A stretch of 64,000 nucleotides of DNA from Ensifer adhaerens (GTDB lineage: Bacteria; Pseudomonadota; Alphaproteobacteria; Rhizobiales; Rhizobiaceae). The stretch is from NCBI RefSeq assembly GCF_001270265.1, contig NZ_LGAP01000020.1, positions 1-64,000 of the forward strand, written 5' to 3'. The notes under the pieces were generated by a model. The model worked only from the letters and a program-made list of their open reading frames with translations. It did not search any database and was not told where the DNA came from. The position numbers and the translations under genes are program-made. Positions 1-8,677 of the stretch are shown here, piece after piece (position 1 is the first letter of the stretch; the number at the start of each line of letters is the position of its first letter).

Positions 1-183
1 ACTCCAAACTGTCTAAAACCTGCCTGTTGACGACAACACCAGCCAAAGCAATCGCCTGCGTTCTCCAAGGCAACGCGGCCCGTACGCCGTCTATCTCGCA
101 AATACCCAGTCCGACAGGCTGCTAGGTCGTCCCTGTCGCCAGGTGGTCTACCAAGGTCGATCCTGTTTCGGTACTCCATCGCG

Positions 184-1050
184 TCACAAATCGACAAATG
201 CTTTGGCGGCGGGACCGATCGGGCGCGAAGGGAAAACACAATAGACACCCGTTTCTTTCCCGGTCCACCGAGGCAGGATCTGGACGAGTTTGCCCAGGCG
301 CATGGACTCGGCCATCGTCACGGCGGAGTGAAACGCTATGCCCTGACCATCGATCGCCAGTTGATGGACGGCGTCTCCGTTGTCCGCGCGCATCCTGCCC
401 TGGGGACGGAACGCGTGCTCCCCCTCCGGTCCAAACAACCTCCAAAGCTCGCCGTCATGGTTGGCCGTCGATACGACGCACTCATGTTGTTTAAGCGCCT
501 CGATACCGGCCGGCGCACCATGCTTCTCCAGATAGTGTGGCGCCGCCACAAGGATCCTGCGGTCGCTCGGGAGTTTGCGCGCGATCAAGGTCGAGTCTTG
601 GAGGTTGCCGATGCGGATCGCCACCGCCACGCCTTCGGCGACGATATCGACATATCGATCCGTCATCAGGAGGTCGAGCTGAAGGCGAGGATATGCGGCC
701 AGGAAGGCGGCTAGATGCGGCACGACGTGATATCGTCCGAAATACACCGATACGCTGAGCTTGAGTGTTCCGCTCGGCAAGTCCCGTTCATTGCGCGCCC
801 GCTGGTGTGCTTGGCGCAATTGCTCCAGAGCCGAGGCGCTGTCGCTGAAGTAGCGTTGTCCCGCATCCGTCAGTGACATTGCCCTCGTCGTCCGGTTGAT
901 CAACAGGACACCAATCTGTCTTTCCAGCGTCTTGACCAACCGGCTGACGGACGATGGCGTCATTTTGAGTTCCTGGGCCGCCTTGGCAAAACTGTGGTGT
1001 CTGACCACAGCAACGAAGGCCTGCACCAGGTGAAGGGCGGGTTCCTCCAT
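184..1050 (-). CDS. LysR-family transcriptional regulator
   Basis: A 288-residue protein with an N-terminal winged helix-turn-helix (about residues 5-65, containing FAKAAQELKMTPSSVSRLVK) and a LysR substrate-binding domain in the rest. The HTH reads like the subgroup that regulates a divergent neighbour, and the gene is divergent from the isocitrate lyase/PEP mutase-family gene starting near 1130, so it probably controls that gene. The C-terminus (ending AKAFVDL) is roughly ten residues shorter than usual LysR proteins, which may mean a small terminal truncation. The inducer cannot be read from sequence. Confidence 0.9.
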   Translation of the reverse strand: MEEPALHLVQAFVAVVRHHSFAKAAQELKMTPSSVSRLVKTLERQIGVLLINRTTRAMSLTDAGQRYFSDSASALEQLRQAHQRARNERDLPSGTLKLSVSVYFGRYHVVPHLAAFLAAYPRLQLDLLMTDRYVDIVAEGVAVAIRIGNLQDSTLIARKLPSDRRILVAAPHYLEKHGAPAGIEALKQHECVVSTANHDGELWRLFGPEGEHAFRPQGRMRADNGDAVHQLAIDGQGIAFHSAVTMAESMRLGKLVQILPRWTGKETGVYCVFPSRPIGPAAKAFVDL

Positions 1051-1102
1051 TGTGTCTCTCCAGGAATGATTGCCGAAAATTTTTAGCTATTATCTTCAGA
1101 GA

Positions 1103-1114
1103 TCGCAATTGCGA
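1103..1114. promoter_or_regulatory. Palindrome in LysR/PEP-mutase divergent region
   Basis: TCGCAATTGCGA is a perfect 12-bp palindrome just before the likely start of the enzyme gene at 1130, in the region divergent from the LysR gene. It could be part of a regulator site. It overlaps any 5' extension of the enzyme reading frame, which argues for the later start. Confidence 0.3.
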
Positions 1115-1129
1115 GAGATGGGCTTTCCA

Positions 1130-1945
1130 ATGGAGGCCATCTTGTCCAGCAACAGCAAAGCCGAAATCTTCAGCGCTCTTCATCGTCAGCCGGAACCGTT
1201 GCGGTTGCCCAACGCCTGGGATGCCGGCAGCGCCCTTCTGATCGAGCGGCTCGGCGCTCGCGCGATCGCGACGACAAGCGCAGGTGTCGCGTGGTCGCAC
1301 GGCTATCGCGATGGCGATGCCCTTCCGCTGGATCGTCATCTCTCAACGATCGCGGCGATCGCCAGGGTCATCACGGTGCCGTTGAGCGTCGATATCGAAG
1401 CCGGTTACACGGAAGAAAGCGACAGAATTGCCGAAACGGCGGCCCGGTTTATCGGGGCCGGCGCGGTCGGGTTCAATATTCAGGATGGCGGCGCTTCGCC
1501 GCACGTCCTCTGCCGGAAGATTGAGCAGGTCCGGGAGGCCGCAGAGCGACTTGGTGTCGGGCTTTATGTCAATGCGCGCACTGACGTTTATGCGCGAAAC
1601 CTTGTCCCTGAAGACTTACGCGTGAACGAGGTCCTGACACGCGCAAGGCAATATCAGGAGGCAGGTGCCAACGGCTTGTTCGTGCTCGGCGCTACCAACC
1701 GAGACGACATTGCGCAGATTGCAGCCGGCACCGAGCTGTTGCTGAATGTCGTAGCCTGGCCCGGTCTGCCGCCAGCGAGCGAACTCGCCACGCTCGGCGT
1801 TCGTCGGGTCAGCGTCGGCTCATGGATCTCCCAAACGCTTTGGGAACACGCATCCGCATTGGCAGCTAACTTCCTCGCCGATGGTCGATCCGAACCGCTC
1901 TTTGAATTCGCCACGCCCTATTCAGAGGTCAATGCCTGCTTTTGA
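1130..1945 (+). CDS. Isocitrate lyase/PEP mutase-family enzyme
   Basis: A 271-residue TIM-barrel protein of the isocitrate lyase/phosphoenolpyruvate mutase superfamily. Visible family motifs are LPNAWDAGSA (residues about 27-35), the metal-binding segment SVDIEAGY (86-93), GFNIQDG and YVNARTD. Members cleave or form C-C or C-P bonds of 2-oxo acids (oxaloacetate decarboxylase, methylisocitrate lyase-like, phosphonopyruvate enzymes); the exact substrate is not readable. The frame is open back to a TTG at 1070, and 1118 is another ATG, but homologues begin near the FSALH region, so 1130 was chosen. It is divergent from the LysR gene, its likely regulator. Confidence 0.8.
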   Translation: MEAILSSNSKAEIFSALHRQPEPLRLPNAWDAGSALLIERLGARAIATTSAGVAWSHGYRDGDALPLDRHLSTIAAIARVITVPLSVDIEAGYTEESDRIAETAARFIGAGAVGFNIQDGGASPHVLCRKIEQVREAAERLGVGLYVNARTDVYARNLVPEDLRVNEVLTRARQYQEAGANGLFVLGATNRDDIAQIAAGTELLLNVVAWPGLPPASELATLGVRRVSVGSWISQTLWEHASALAANFLADGRSEPLFEFATPYSEVNACF

Positions 1946-1977
1946 TCGTGGCTGCCTGGCAGGCGTGCCGCTGATGC

Positions 1978-3861
1978 TCACGCGCGGGGCATGCCGGCCG
2001 GTTCCAGAGACTTGCGAAGCGCGGCGATCCGGAAGATCGCGTTTGCCGCGCCATAGCCGCGATATCCGCGCCGCTCGACGATCTCGAAAAAGAAGCCGCC
2101 AGAGAAGGTTGGACTGTAGAGCTGGAAATACTCGCCGTGCTCGTCCTTGTCATAGAGGATGTTCTTCGCTTTCAGCTGTTCGGTGAAATGCGGATCGAGG
2201 CCGAAGCGAGCTTCCAGATCGTCGTAGTAATTGGGTGAGATCGCCAGCGAGACAAAGCCGCCCGCCGCAAGCGCGTCTGCAGTCCTGAAGATATCGTCCG
2301 TCTTGAAGGCAAGATGCTGGATGCCGGAGCCGAAGGTCTCGGCGATGAAACGCCCGGCAAGCGTGTTGCGGTTCTCGGCGCCGTTCATCGTGATGCGCAG
2401 GGATCCGGAAGCGTTTTCCACCACCTGGCTGCGCACGATGCCCGAGGGGTCGATGATGTCGACCAGCGGGGTCTTATGGGCTTCCAGCAATGAGGTGTAG
2501 AACAGCAGCCACGTCAGAAGTTCGTCGTAGGGCATCGTCTGGGCGATGTGGTCGATCGATGACAGTCCGGCCGACGTCGCCGGGTCGTCCACAGAGTCGA
2601 ACTCCACATTCCATATGGTCCCAAGGTCGCTGTTGCGATCGAGGAAGTAGACGATGCCGCCGCCGACGCCGTGGACCGCAGGCATTTCGATTTCGCCCTC
2701 GTCCACCGGCTGCGCGAATGTCTCCGCGCCGCGTGCCAGCGCCCGCCGGTGCGCGGCCCGGGCATCGTCGACCAGAAGGCCCATCGCATAGGCCGAGGTG
2801 CCGTGCACGAGGTAGGAGGAGTTGGCAAAGCCGCGGCTTTCCGTGTTGACCACCAGCCTGATATCGCCCTGTTGGAAAACGGTGACGCTTTTCGTTTTGT
2901 GCCGCGCGGCCATGCGGAAGCCGAGCGTGCGGATCAGCGCCTCGAGCTGCGGTGCTTCGTCGGTGTCAATGGTGAATTCGATAAAGGCGATGCCTTCGAC
3001 GGCTGATCGAGCCGGCATTTCGGGAACGGGCAGGGCGATTTCCGGCCCAGCCCGCCGCACCTGATCGCCGAGATAGAGCAGCGAGCGCTGGCCGTCGACG
3101 GAGATCGCCGTCACCGAGCCGCCGCGAAACTGGTCGTTGAAGATTTCGAGCGACAGATAGTCGTCATAGCCGGTGGCTGCCACGGCCTTCATAAACTCGA
3201 GGACGGGCAGGTCGCCTTCGCCCGGCATGTTGCGGAAATGCCGGCTCCAATAAAGCAGATCCATGTCGATCAGCGGTGCGTCCGCCAGTTGGATGATGAA
3301 GATCTTCTCCTTCGGTATGGAGCGGATGGAGTTGACGTCGATCTTGCGCGCGAGCGTGTGAAAGCTATCGAGAATGAGGCCGACATTGGCATGGTCGGCG
3401 CGGCGTACCACCTCCCAGGCGTCGCGGTGATCGTTGATGTGACGTCCCCAGGCGAGCGCTTCGTATCCGACGCGCAAGGCCCGTCTGGCCGCCCGTTCGC
3501 CAAGCTCGCGAAAATCAGCGGCGGCCCGATCGAGACCGCCGATTGCGGCGGGAGAGACGTTGGAGCAGACGAGCACCAGATCGGTCCCCATCTCCTGCAT
3601 CAGGTCGAACTTGCGTTCCGCCCGATCGAATGTCCGGCTTCTGAGCGGCTCCGGCATGCCCTCGAAATCGCGGAATGGCTGGAAGAGTGAAATCTCCAGT
3701 CCATAGTCGCGCACCATCTGGCCGACCTGGCGCGGGCTTTCGTCGAAAACGAGAAAATCGTTCTCGAAGATCTCAACGCCGTCGAAGCCGGCTTTTGCTA
3801 TGGCCGCCAGCTTGCTGCGCAGGTCACCGCTCAGCGAGACGGTTGCGATCGAGGTCTTCAT
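1978..3861 (-). CDS. quiC: 3-dehydroshikimate dehydratase with HPPD-like C-terminal domain
   Basis: A 627-residue two-domain protein. The N-terminal xylose-isomerase-like TIM barrel (about 1-270) keeps the four metal ligands expected for bacterial 3-dehydroshikimate dehydratase: E134 (YEALAWG), D165 (LILDSFH), Q191 (IIQLADA) and E239 (LSLEIFND). The C-terminal half is a VOC-type 4-hydroxyphenylpyruvate-dioxygenase-like domain that still shows a complete His-His-Glu set (IDHIAQ, IQHLAFKTDDI, FFFEIVERR). The barrel makes protocatechuate from 3-dehydroshikimate. The ATG at 3861 begins MKTSIATVSL; the frame is open further upstream only because it runs antisense-like through the dehydrogenase gene. 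It is the last gene of the TRAP-shikimate operon, 17 nt after the dehydrogenase. Confidence 0.92.
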   Translation of the reverse strand: MKTSIATVSLSGDLRSKLAAIAKAGFDGVEIFENDFLVFDESPRQVGQMVRDYGLEISLFQPFRDFEGMPEPLRSRTFDRAERKFDLMQEMGTDLVLVCSNVSPAAIGGLDRAAADFRELGERAARRALRVGYEALAWGRHINDHRDAWEVVRRADHANVGLILDSFHTLARKIDVNSIRSIPKEKIFIIQLADAPLIDMDLLYWSRHFRNMPGEGDLPVLEFMKAVAATGYDDYLSLEIFNDQFRGGSVTAISVDGQRSLLYLGDQVRRAGPEIALPVPEMPARSAVEGIAFIEFTIDTDEAPQLEALIRTLGFRMAARHKTKSVTVFQQGDIRLVVNTESRGFANSSYLVHGTSAYAMGLLVDDARAAHRRALARGAETFAQPVDEGEIEMPAVHGVGGGIVYFLDRNSDLGTIWNVEFDSVDDPATSAGLSSIDHIAQTMPYDELLTWLLFYTSLLEAHKTPLVDIIDPSGIVRSQVVENASGSLRITMNGAENRNTLAGRFIAETFGSGIQHLAFKTDDIFRTADALAAGGFVSLAISPNYYDDLEARFGLDPHFTEQLKAKNILYDKDEHGEYFQLYSPTFSGGFFFEIVERRGYRGYGAANAIFRIAALRKSLEPAGMPRA

Positions 3862-3878
3862 CCGGGGTTCCTCCGTTG

Positions 3879-4757
3879 TCAGGCGGTCAGCGCCTTGAAG
3901 TGGCGGAGCATGCGCGCCGCATCCGGTTCTCGGCCGGTAAACAGGCGAAATGCGCCGACGGCCTGAAACACCGCCATGCCGCCGCCGTCGAGCGTGTTGC
4001 AGCCGCGCCGTCTGGCTTCGGCCAAAAGTTCGGTCTCCAGCGGGAAATAGACGACTTCGGCCACCCAGTGGCGCGGTGCGAGCAACGCGGCCGGAAGCGG
4101 CATTCCGGGGTATTTCGCCATGCCGGTCGGCGTTGCGTGGATGAGGCCGTCCGCCGATTTCATCGCCGATGGAAGGTCGGTGCCGGCAACAATGCTCGCC
4201 CGCGGAAACAGCGCCGACATGCTGGATGCCAGGGCTTCCGCGCGCTCCCTTTCCCGGTCGAAAACCGTGAGTGAGGTTAGCCCCATCGAAAGGATCGCAT
4301 AGGCCGTCGCAACGCCGGCGCCGCCAGCGCCGAGCTGCACCGCGTTCGACAGCGCCACATCGGGCAGGCCGCGGCGAAAGCTTTCGGCAAATCCCCACCA
4401 GTCGGTGTTGTGGCCGATGCGGCGCCCTGCCTTAAGCACCACCGTGTTGACTGCGCCGAGATCCCGGGCTTCATCCGACAACTCGTCGAGGAACGGGATG
4501 ACCAGTTGCTTGCACGGATGCGTGACGTTCAATCCGCAAAGGCCCCGCTGTTCGGCCTCCCGCAGCAACTGCGGCAGGTCGTCCGGGCTGGCACCGCGCT
4601 GGCTCAGGTCGATCAGCTCGTATTCATAGGCCAGGCCCTGTGCCGCACCTTCGCGCATGTGCATGGCCGGTGTCAGCGAGGCTTGAATGCCGGCGCCGAT
4701 CAATCCGGCTTTCAACGGCTTGAGAAGGGTCTCGGTCATCTCGACGGCTTTCATCAT
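3879..4757 (-). CDS. Catabolic-type shikimate/quinate dehydrogenase
   Basis: A 292-residue shikimate dehydrogenase. It shows the substrate-binding segment SLTPAMH (28-33), NVTHPCKQ with catalytic K83, GAVNT, GHNTDW with catalytic D119, the Rossmann glycine motif LGAGGAG, and ATPTGM. The TPAMH..EG style segment near the N-terminus is closer to catabolic quinate/shikimate dehydrogenases than to housekeeping AroE (from memory). It lies between the TRAP substrate-binding gene and the dehydroshikimate dehydratase, so it most likely oxidises imported shikimate to 3-dehydroshikimate. Met2 and Met7 are alternative starts. Confidence 0.88.
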   Translation of the reverse strand: MMKAVEMTETLLKPLKAGLIGAGIQASLTPAMHMREGAAQGLAYEYELIDLSQRGASPDDLPQLLREAEQRGLCGLNVTHPCKQLVIPFLDELSDEARDLGAVNTVVLKAGRRIGHNTDWWGFAESFRRGLPDVALSNAVQLGAGGAGVATAYAILSMGLTSLTVFDRERERAEALASSMSALFPRASIVAGTDLPSAMKSADGLIHATPTGMAKYPGMPLPAALLAPRHWVAEVVYFPLETELLAEARRRGCNTLDGGGMAVFQAVGAFRLFTGREPDAARMLRHFKALTA

Positions 4758-4801
4758 TGGGGTGGTTGCCGGCCCGCAGCCATTGCGAGCCGGCGGCAGG
4801 C

Positions 4802-5818
4802 TTACTGGCCGCGAAGCGTTTGAAGCTCCTTGAAGAGTGCTGCGACGGTATCGGCACCGATTTCGACGCTGAACTTCTCGATCATCGGCTTGACGGCATC
4901 GCGCAGCTTCTGCGTTTCCTCCGGCGACAGTTCGTTGACTTCCATGCCGGTCGCCTTGATGTCGGCGATCGCCTTGGCGTCGAACTCGCGCGAGGCCTGG
5001 CGCTGATAGTCGCGGGCTTCGGTGGCCGAGGCCTGCAGCACCGCCTTCTCTTCATCGTTGAGGCCGTCCCAGAACTTCTTGCTGACGAGCACGATCTGCG
5101 GGTTGTACTGATGACGGGTCACCGTCATGTACTTCTGCACCTCATAGAACTTGGCGTTGAGAATGTTGGCCGCCGGGTTTTCCTGGCCGTCGACCGTGCC
5201 GGTTTCGAGCGCGGTATAGAGCTCGGTATAGGGCAGCGGCACCGCATTGGCGCCGAGATTGTTGAACAGCTCGATCGGGATCGGCGACTGGATCGTGCGG
5301 ATCTTCAGGCCCTTGATGTCCTCGAGCTTGGTGACCGGGTGGCGGTTGTTCGTGAGATTGCGGAAACCCAGCTCCCAATAGCCGAGCCCAACGAGCCCGG
5401 TGTCGGGCAACAGGTTGGCAAGGCTGGTGCCGAAGGCGCCGTCCATCACCTGGTCGGCTTCTTCGCCATTGTTGAAAAGGAAGGGCAGGTCGACGGCGCC
5501 AAATTGCTTGACGTTGCCGGCGAGAATGCCGGCGTTCAAGACCGTCATTTCGATCACGCCGCCCTGCAGCGCCGATACGGTCTGCACGTCGCCGCCGAGC
5601 ACGCCGCCCGGAAACAGCTTGACCTCGATCTTGCCGCCACTCTTCTCCTTCACCAGCTCGGCGAATTTCTCCATGCCCATGACCTGGGGATGGCCCTTGT
5701 TGTTGGCGGCGGCGAACTTGAGCTGCTGTTCGCGGATCTCGGCGAGCGCCGGGCTTGCCGCCATCAGCGCCACAGGCACGGCAAGCCCGAGCGCCATTTT
5801 CATCAGTCTGTTGAACAT
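4802..5818 (-). CDS. TRAP transporter substrate-binding protein (DctP family)
   Basis: A 338-residue periplasmic solute receptor with a clear signal peptide (residues 1-26, cleavage after SPALA). Typical DctP features are the N-terminal LKFAAANNKGHP region, the central LKIRTIQSPI segment with the conserved arginine that binds substrate carboxylate, and the GQENP motif. It captures a carboxylate in the periplasm for the DctQM membrane unit. Operon context with shikimate dehydrogenase and 3-dehydroshikimate dehydratase suggests shikimate, or a related hydroaromatic acid, as ligand. Confidence 0.92.
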   Translation of the reverse strand: MFNRLMKMALGLAVPVALMAASPALAEIREQQLKFAAANNKGHPQVMGMEKFAELVKEKSGGKIEVKLFPGGVLGGDVQTVSALQGGVIEMTVLNAGILAGNVKQFGAVDLPFLFNNGEEADQVMDGAFGTSLANLLPDTGLVGLGYWELGFRNLTNNRHPVTKLEDIKGLKIRTIQSPIPIELFNNLGANAVPLPYTELYTALETGTVDGQENPAANILNAKFYEVQKYMTVTRHQYNPQIVLVSKKFWDGLNDEEKAVLQASATEARDYQRQASREFDAKAIADIKATGMEVNELSPEETQKLRDAVKPMIEKFSVEIGADTVAALFKELQTLRGQ

Positions 5819-5883
5819 GTTTTCCTCCCAGAATTGGCCGGGTTCTCCCGCCGGCCGGTTAAACTTTGCAGGCGTTGCCGGGC

Positions 5884-7164
5884 CTATCGCCCGAACCAGG
5901 AGACCGGCACGGTCACCAGTTGCGGGAACAGCACGAGCAGGAACAGGACGATCAGTTCGGCGATCAGGAACGGCATGACGCCCTTCATGAGGTCTTCCAT
6001 CGTCAATTTAGAAACGCCGCAGATGACGTTGAGCACCGTGCCGACCGGTGGGGTGATCAGGCCGATCGAGTTGTTGATGATGAACAGCACGCCGAAATAG
6101 ACCGGGTCGATGCCCGCCTGCTTGATGATCGGCATCAGCACCGGCGTCATGATCAGAATGGTCGGCGTCATGTCCATGGCGGTGCCGACGACGACGACGA
6201 GCGCCATGATCGCCAGCAGCAAGAGCGTCTGGTTGTCCATCAGCGGCTCGACGAGGGCGGCGAGGTCGCCGGGCACGTCGGCCACCGTGATCAGCCAGGC
6301 CGACACGGCCGAGCAGGCGACGAGGAACATGACGATCGACGTGATCTTCGCCGCGGCCACGAAGACCTGGAACAGCTTGGCCGGTGGCAGCTCGCGATAG
6401 ATCACCATCGACACGAACAGCGAATAGACGGCCGCCACCACGCCGGCTTCCGTCGGGGTGAACACGCCGAACTTCAACCCGACGATGATGATGACCGGTA
6501 GGAACAGCGCCCAAAGGCTGTCGATGAAGGTCTTCATCCTGACGGCGCCGCTCTGGCGCGGCGGCAGTTGATGCTGCTCCTTCCTCGAGACGGTCATCCA
6601 GGTGATGCAGAGCGCGGCGGCGATCATCAGGCCGGGAAAAATCCCGGCGAGGAACAGCTTGGTGATCGAGACGCCACCGACGACGCCATAGAGGATGAAG
6701 CCGATCGATGGCGGAATGATCGGACCGATGACCGAGGCGGAGGCGAGTAACCCGCCGGCGCGCGCCGGGTCGTGGCCGGACTTCAGCATCATCGGCAGCA
6801 GAAGGGCGCCGAGCGCTGCCGCGTCGGCTACGGCCGAGCCTGAGAGGCTCGCCAGGACGCAGGCGGCGAAAATGGCGACGAAACCGAGCCCGCCGCGGAT
6901 ATGGCCGACCATAGCCATCGCCAGGTCGACGATGCGCCGCGACAGGCCGCCGGTGTTCATCACTTCGCCGGCGAGCATGAAGAACGGAACCGCCATAAGC
7001 GGGAAGCTGTCGGCGCCGTTCAGTACGTTCTGGGCAACGATCTGGGCGTCGTAGAGGCCGAGATACATCATCAGCGCGACGCCGGTGATGATCAGCGCGA
7101 AGGCAATCGGCACGCCAAGCGCCATCGGACCAAGCAGGGCGCCGAGGAAAATTGTAACGGTCAT
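5884..7164 (-). CDS. TRAP transporter large permease (DctM family)
   Basis: A 426-residue polytopic membrane protein with about twelve hydrophobic segments and DctM family signatures such as PLMAVPFFMLAGEVMN and the GSAVADAAALG loop. It is the ion-coupled transport subunit working with the DctQ and DctP proteins encoded on either side. It starts 10 nt downstream of the dctQ stop codon and 65 nt before the receptor gene, in line with a single transcript. Confidence 0.93.
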   Translation of the reverse strand: MTVTIFLGALLGPMALGVPIAFALIITGVALMMYLGLYDAQIVAQNVLNGADSFPLMAVPFFMLAGEVMNTGGLSRRIVDLAMAMVGHIRGGLGFVAIFAACVLASLSGSAVADAAALGALLLPMMLKSGHDPARAGGLLASASVIGPIIPPSIGFILYGVVGGVSITKLFLAGIFPGLMIAAALCITWMTVSRKEQHQLPPRQSGAVRMKTFIDSLWALFLPVIIIVGLKFGVFTPTEAGVVAAVYSLFVSMVIYRELPPAKLFQVFVAAAKITSIVMFLVACSAVSAWLITVADVPGDLAALVEPLMDNQTLLLLAIMALVVVVGTAMDMTPTILIMTPVLMPIIKQAGIDPVYFGVLFIINNSIGLITPPVGTVLNVICGVSKLTMEDLMKGVMPFLIAELIVLFLLVLFPQLVTVPVSWFGR

Positions 7165-7174
7165 CGTCGTCTCC

Positions 7175-7738
7175 TCAGGGCTTTACGGTCGGATGGGCGA
7201 GCGAAGGTGCGGGATGGTCGTCGAGGACGGCCTGATCCTCGCTATCGCGTACGAACTCGGTCGTCGTCACATCGATGCGGCCGGTGAGAACGCCAAACGC
7301 GTCCCACAGGATGATCAGAAAGGCGGGAATGCCGAAGGCGAGGCCGGCGCCGTAGAAAAAGCCCATGGAAATGCCGGTTGCGGGTGCTGCGACATGCAGG
7401 TTGATCACCGTTTGCGTCCAGCTGCCGCTGATCATCAACCACGTTGCGCCCAGCATCAGTGTTTGACCGCTCAGGATGGCGACTTTTGCGCCGAGCGGCG
7501 GCAATCGGCGCAGCAGCGAGTCGACACCGAGATGCGCATGTTCCCGCATGGCGATGACCGCGCCGAGAAAGGTCAGCCAGATGAAGAAGATGCGCGACAG
7601 TTCTTCGGAATAGGTGATGCCGGCATTGAAGGCATAGCGCAGCACGACATTGCCGAAGACCAGCACGACCATGCCCGCAAGCAGAAGCGCGATGGCGACC
7701 TTCAGCATCAGGAAGCAGAATTCGATTATCCTGTTCAT
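7175..7738 (-). CDS. TRAP transporter small permease (DctQ family)
   Basis: A 187-residue protein with four predicted membrane segments and the DctQ signature around YSEELSRIFFIWLTFLGA. It is the first gene of the TRAP-shikimate operon, so its upstream region holds the operon promoter. A long charged cytoplasmic tail follows the last membrane helix. Confidence 0.92.
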   Translation of the reverse strand: MNRIIEFCFLMLKVAIALLLAGMVVLVFGNVVLRYAFNAGITYSEELSRIFFIWLTFLGAVIAMREHAHLGVDSLLRRLPPLGAKVAILSGQTLMLGATWLMISGSWTQTVINLHVAAPATGISMGFFYGAGLAFGIPAFLIILWDAFGVLTGRIDVTTTEFVRDSEDQAVLDDHPAPSLAHPTVKP

Positions 7739-7858
7739 TTCGCTCCTCCCAGGCGATCAACCGCGTCTTGCGGTCTTTGACGTCCGTCTTCGATCAGGAC
7801 GTCGCTGCTCGCAAGGCTGGCATGCCGACCTCTCCTCCAAGCGACCGGAATGCCGTTT

Positions 7859-7887
7859 CAAAATGTACTAACTAGTTCGAATGTCAA
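7859..7887 (-). promoter_or_regulatory. Promoter of TRAP operon with embedded TetR operator candidate
   Basis: Reading the minus strand, a consensus -35 TTGACA (7887-7882) is followed by a 16-17-nt spacer and a weak -10 (about 7865-7859). The spacer contains AACTAGTT (7877-7870), a perfect 8-bp palindrome with further dyad matches outside. An operator between -35 and -10 is the classic repressor position, and the tetR gene is immediately divergent. Confidence 0.5.
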
Positions 7888-8017
7888 GCGGCATGTCTTG
7901 AAAGAAGCGAGCAAGCCCAATAAGACTTGGGGCAGGTCGCGGAGTGGAGCCGCGGCCGAAGCGCGACGGCTGCGGCCGTTTCGCATTGAAAATCAAGGGC
8001 GGAGGAAGCGACGGGGC

Positions 8018-8656
8018 ATGGCGGCGCGAGCAGAGAACGGACGCAAGAACGATCCACAGCGCACGAAGGAGGACATCCTCATCGTCGCGACGGACGAGTT
8101 CGCGACCCATGGTCTCGCCGGGGCCCGTGTCGACGCGATCGCCGAAAAGACCAGAACCTCCAAGCGGATGATCTACTATTATTTCGAGAGCAAGGAGGGG
8201 CTCTATCTCTCCGTACTCGAACGGTCGTACCGCAAAATCCGGACGCTCGAGGCCGATCTGCAGCTGTCGAGCCTCGCGCCCGAAGAGGCGCTGCGCACCC
8301 TGATCTCAACGACCTTCGACCACGATCAGGCCAACCCGGAATTTGTGCGCCTGGTCAGCATCGAAAACATCCATCACGCCGCCCACATGATGCGCTCGGA
8401 GGCAATCCGCGATCTCAATGTCTCGGTCATCGAAACCATCGCCGGCATTCTGGAGCGCGGCGTCGCCGAGGGCGTGTTCCAACGCAGGGCCGATCCGATC
8501 GACGTGCACATGCTGATCAGCGCGTTCTGCTTCTTTCGTGTCTCGAACCGCTATACGTTCGGCACGATCTTTCGGCGCGACCTTTCGGAGCCGGAGACGA
8601 TGCAACGGCACAAGGGGCTCATCGCTGATGCTGTGCTCAGCTACCTCAAGAGTTAG
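8018..8656 (+). CDS. TetR/AcrR-family regulator of the TRAP-shikimate operon
   Basis: A 212-residue TetR-type repressor with N-terminal HTH (ATDEFATHGLAGARVDAIAEKTRTSKRMIYYYF) and an all-helical ligand domain. The ATG at 8018 was chosen because GGAGGAA lies 10 nt upstream; the open frame extends 5' to 7850 but that part is arginine-rich and unlike the family. The gene is divergent from the TRAP-shikimate operon, so it probably represses that operon until shikimate or a product binds. Confidence 0.88.
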   Translation: MAARAENGRKNDPQRTKEDILIVATDEFATHGLAGARVDAIAEKTRTSKRMIYYYFESKEGLYLSVLERSYRKIRTLEADLQLSSLAPEEALRTLISTTFDHDQANPEFVRLVSIENIHHAAHMMRSEAIRDLNVSVIETIAGILERGVAEGVFQRRADPIDVHMLISAFCFFRVSNRYTFGTIFRRDLSEPETMQRHKGLIADAVLSYLKS

Positions 8657-8677
8657 GAGCAGCCTGGCCGGGAGCGC

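Noticed and set aside
3862-4398. 5' extension of the dehydroshikimate dehydratase frame
   Set aside because: It overlaps the shikimate dehydrogenase gene on the same strand and has no resemblance to the family; the ATG at 3861 fits the known domain start.
4757-6100. A 447-codon open frame on the plus strand opposite the DctP receptor
   Set aside because: Mirror of a signal-peptide-bearing DctP gene in a coherent operon.
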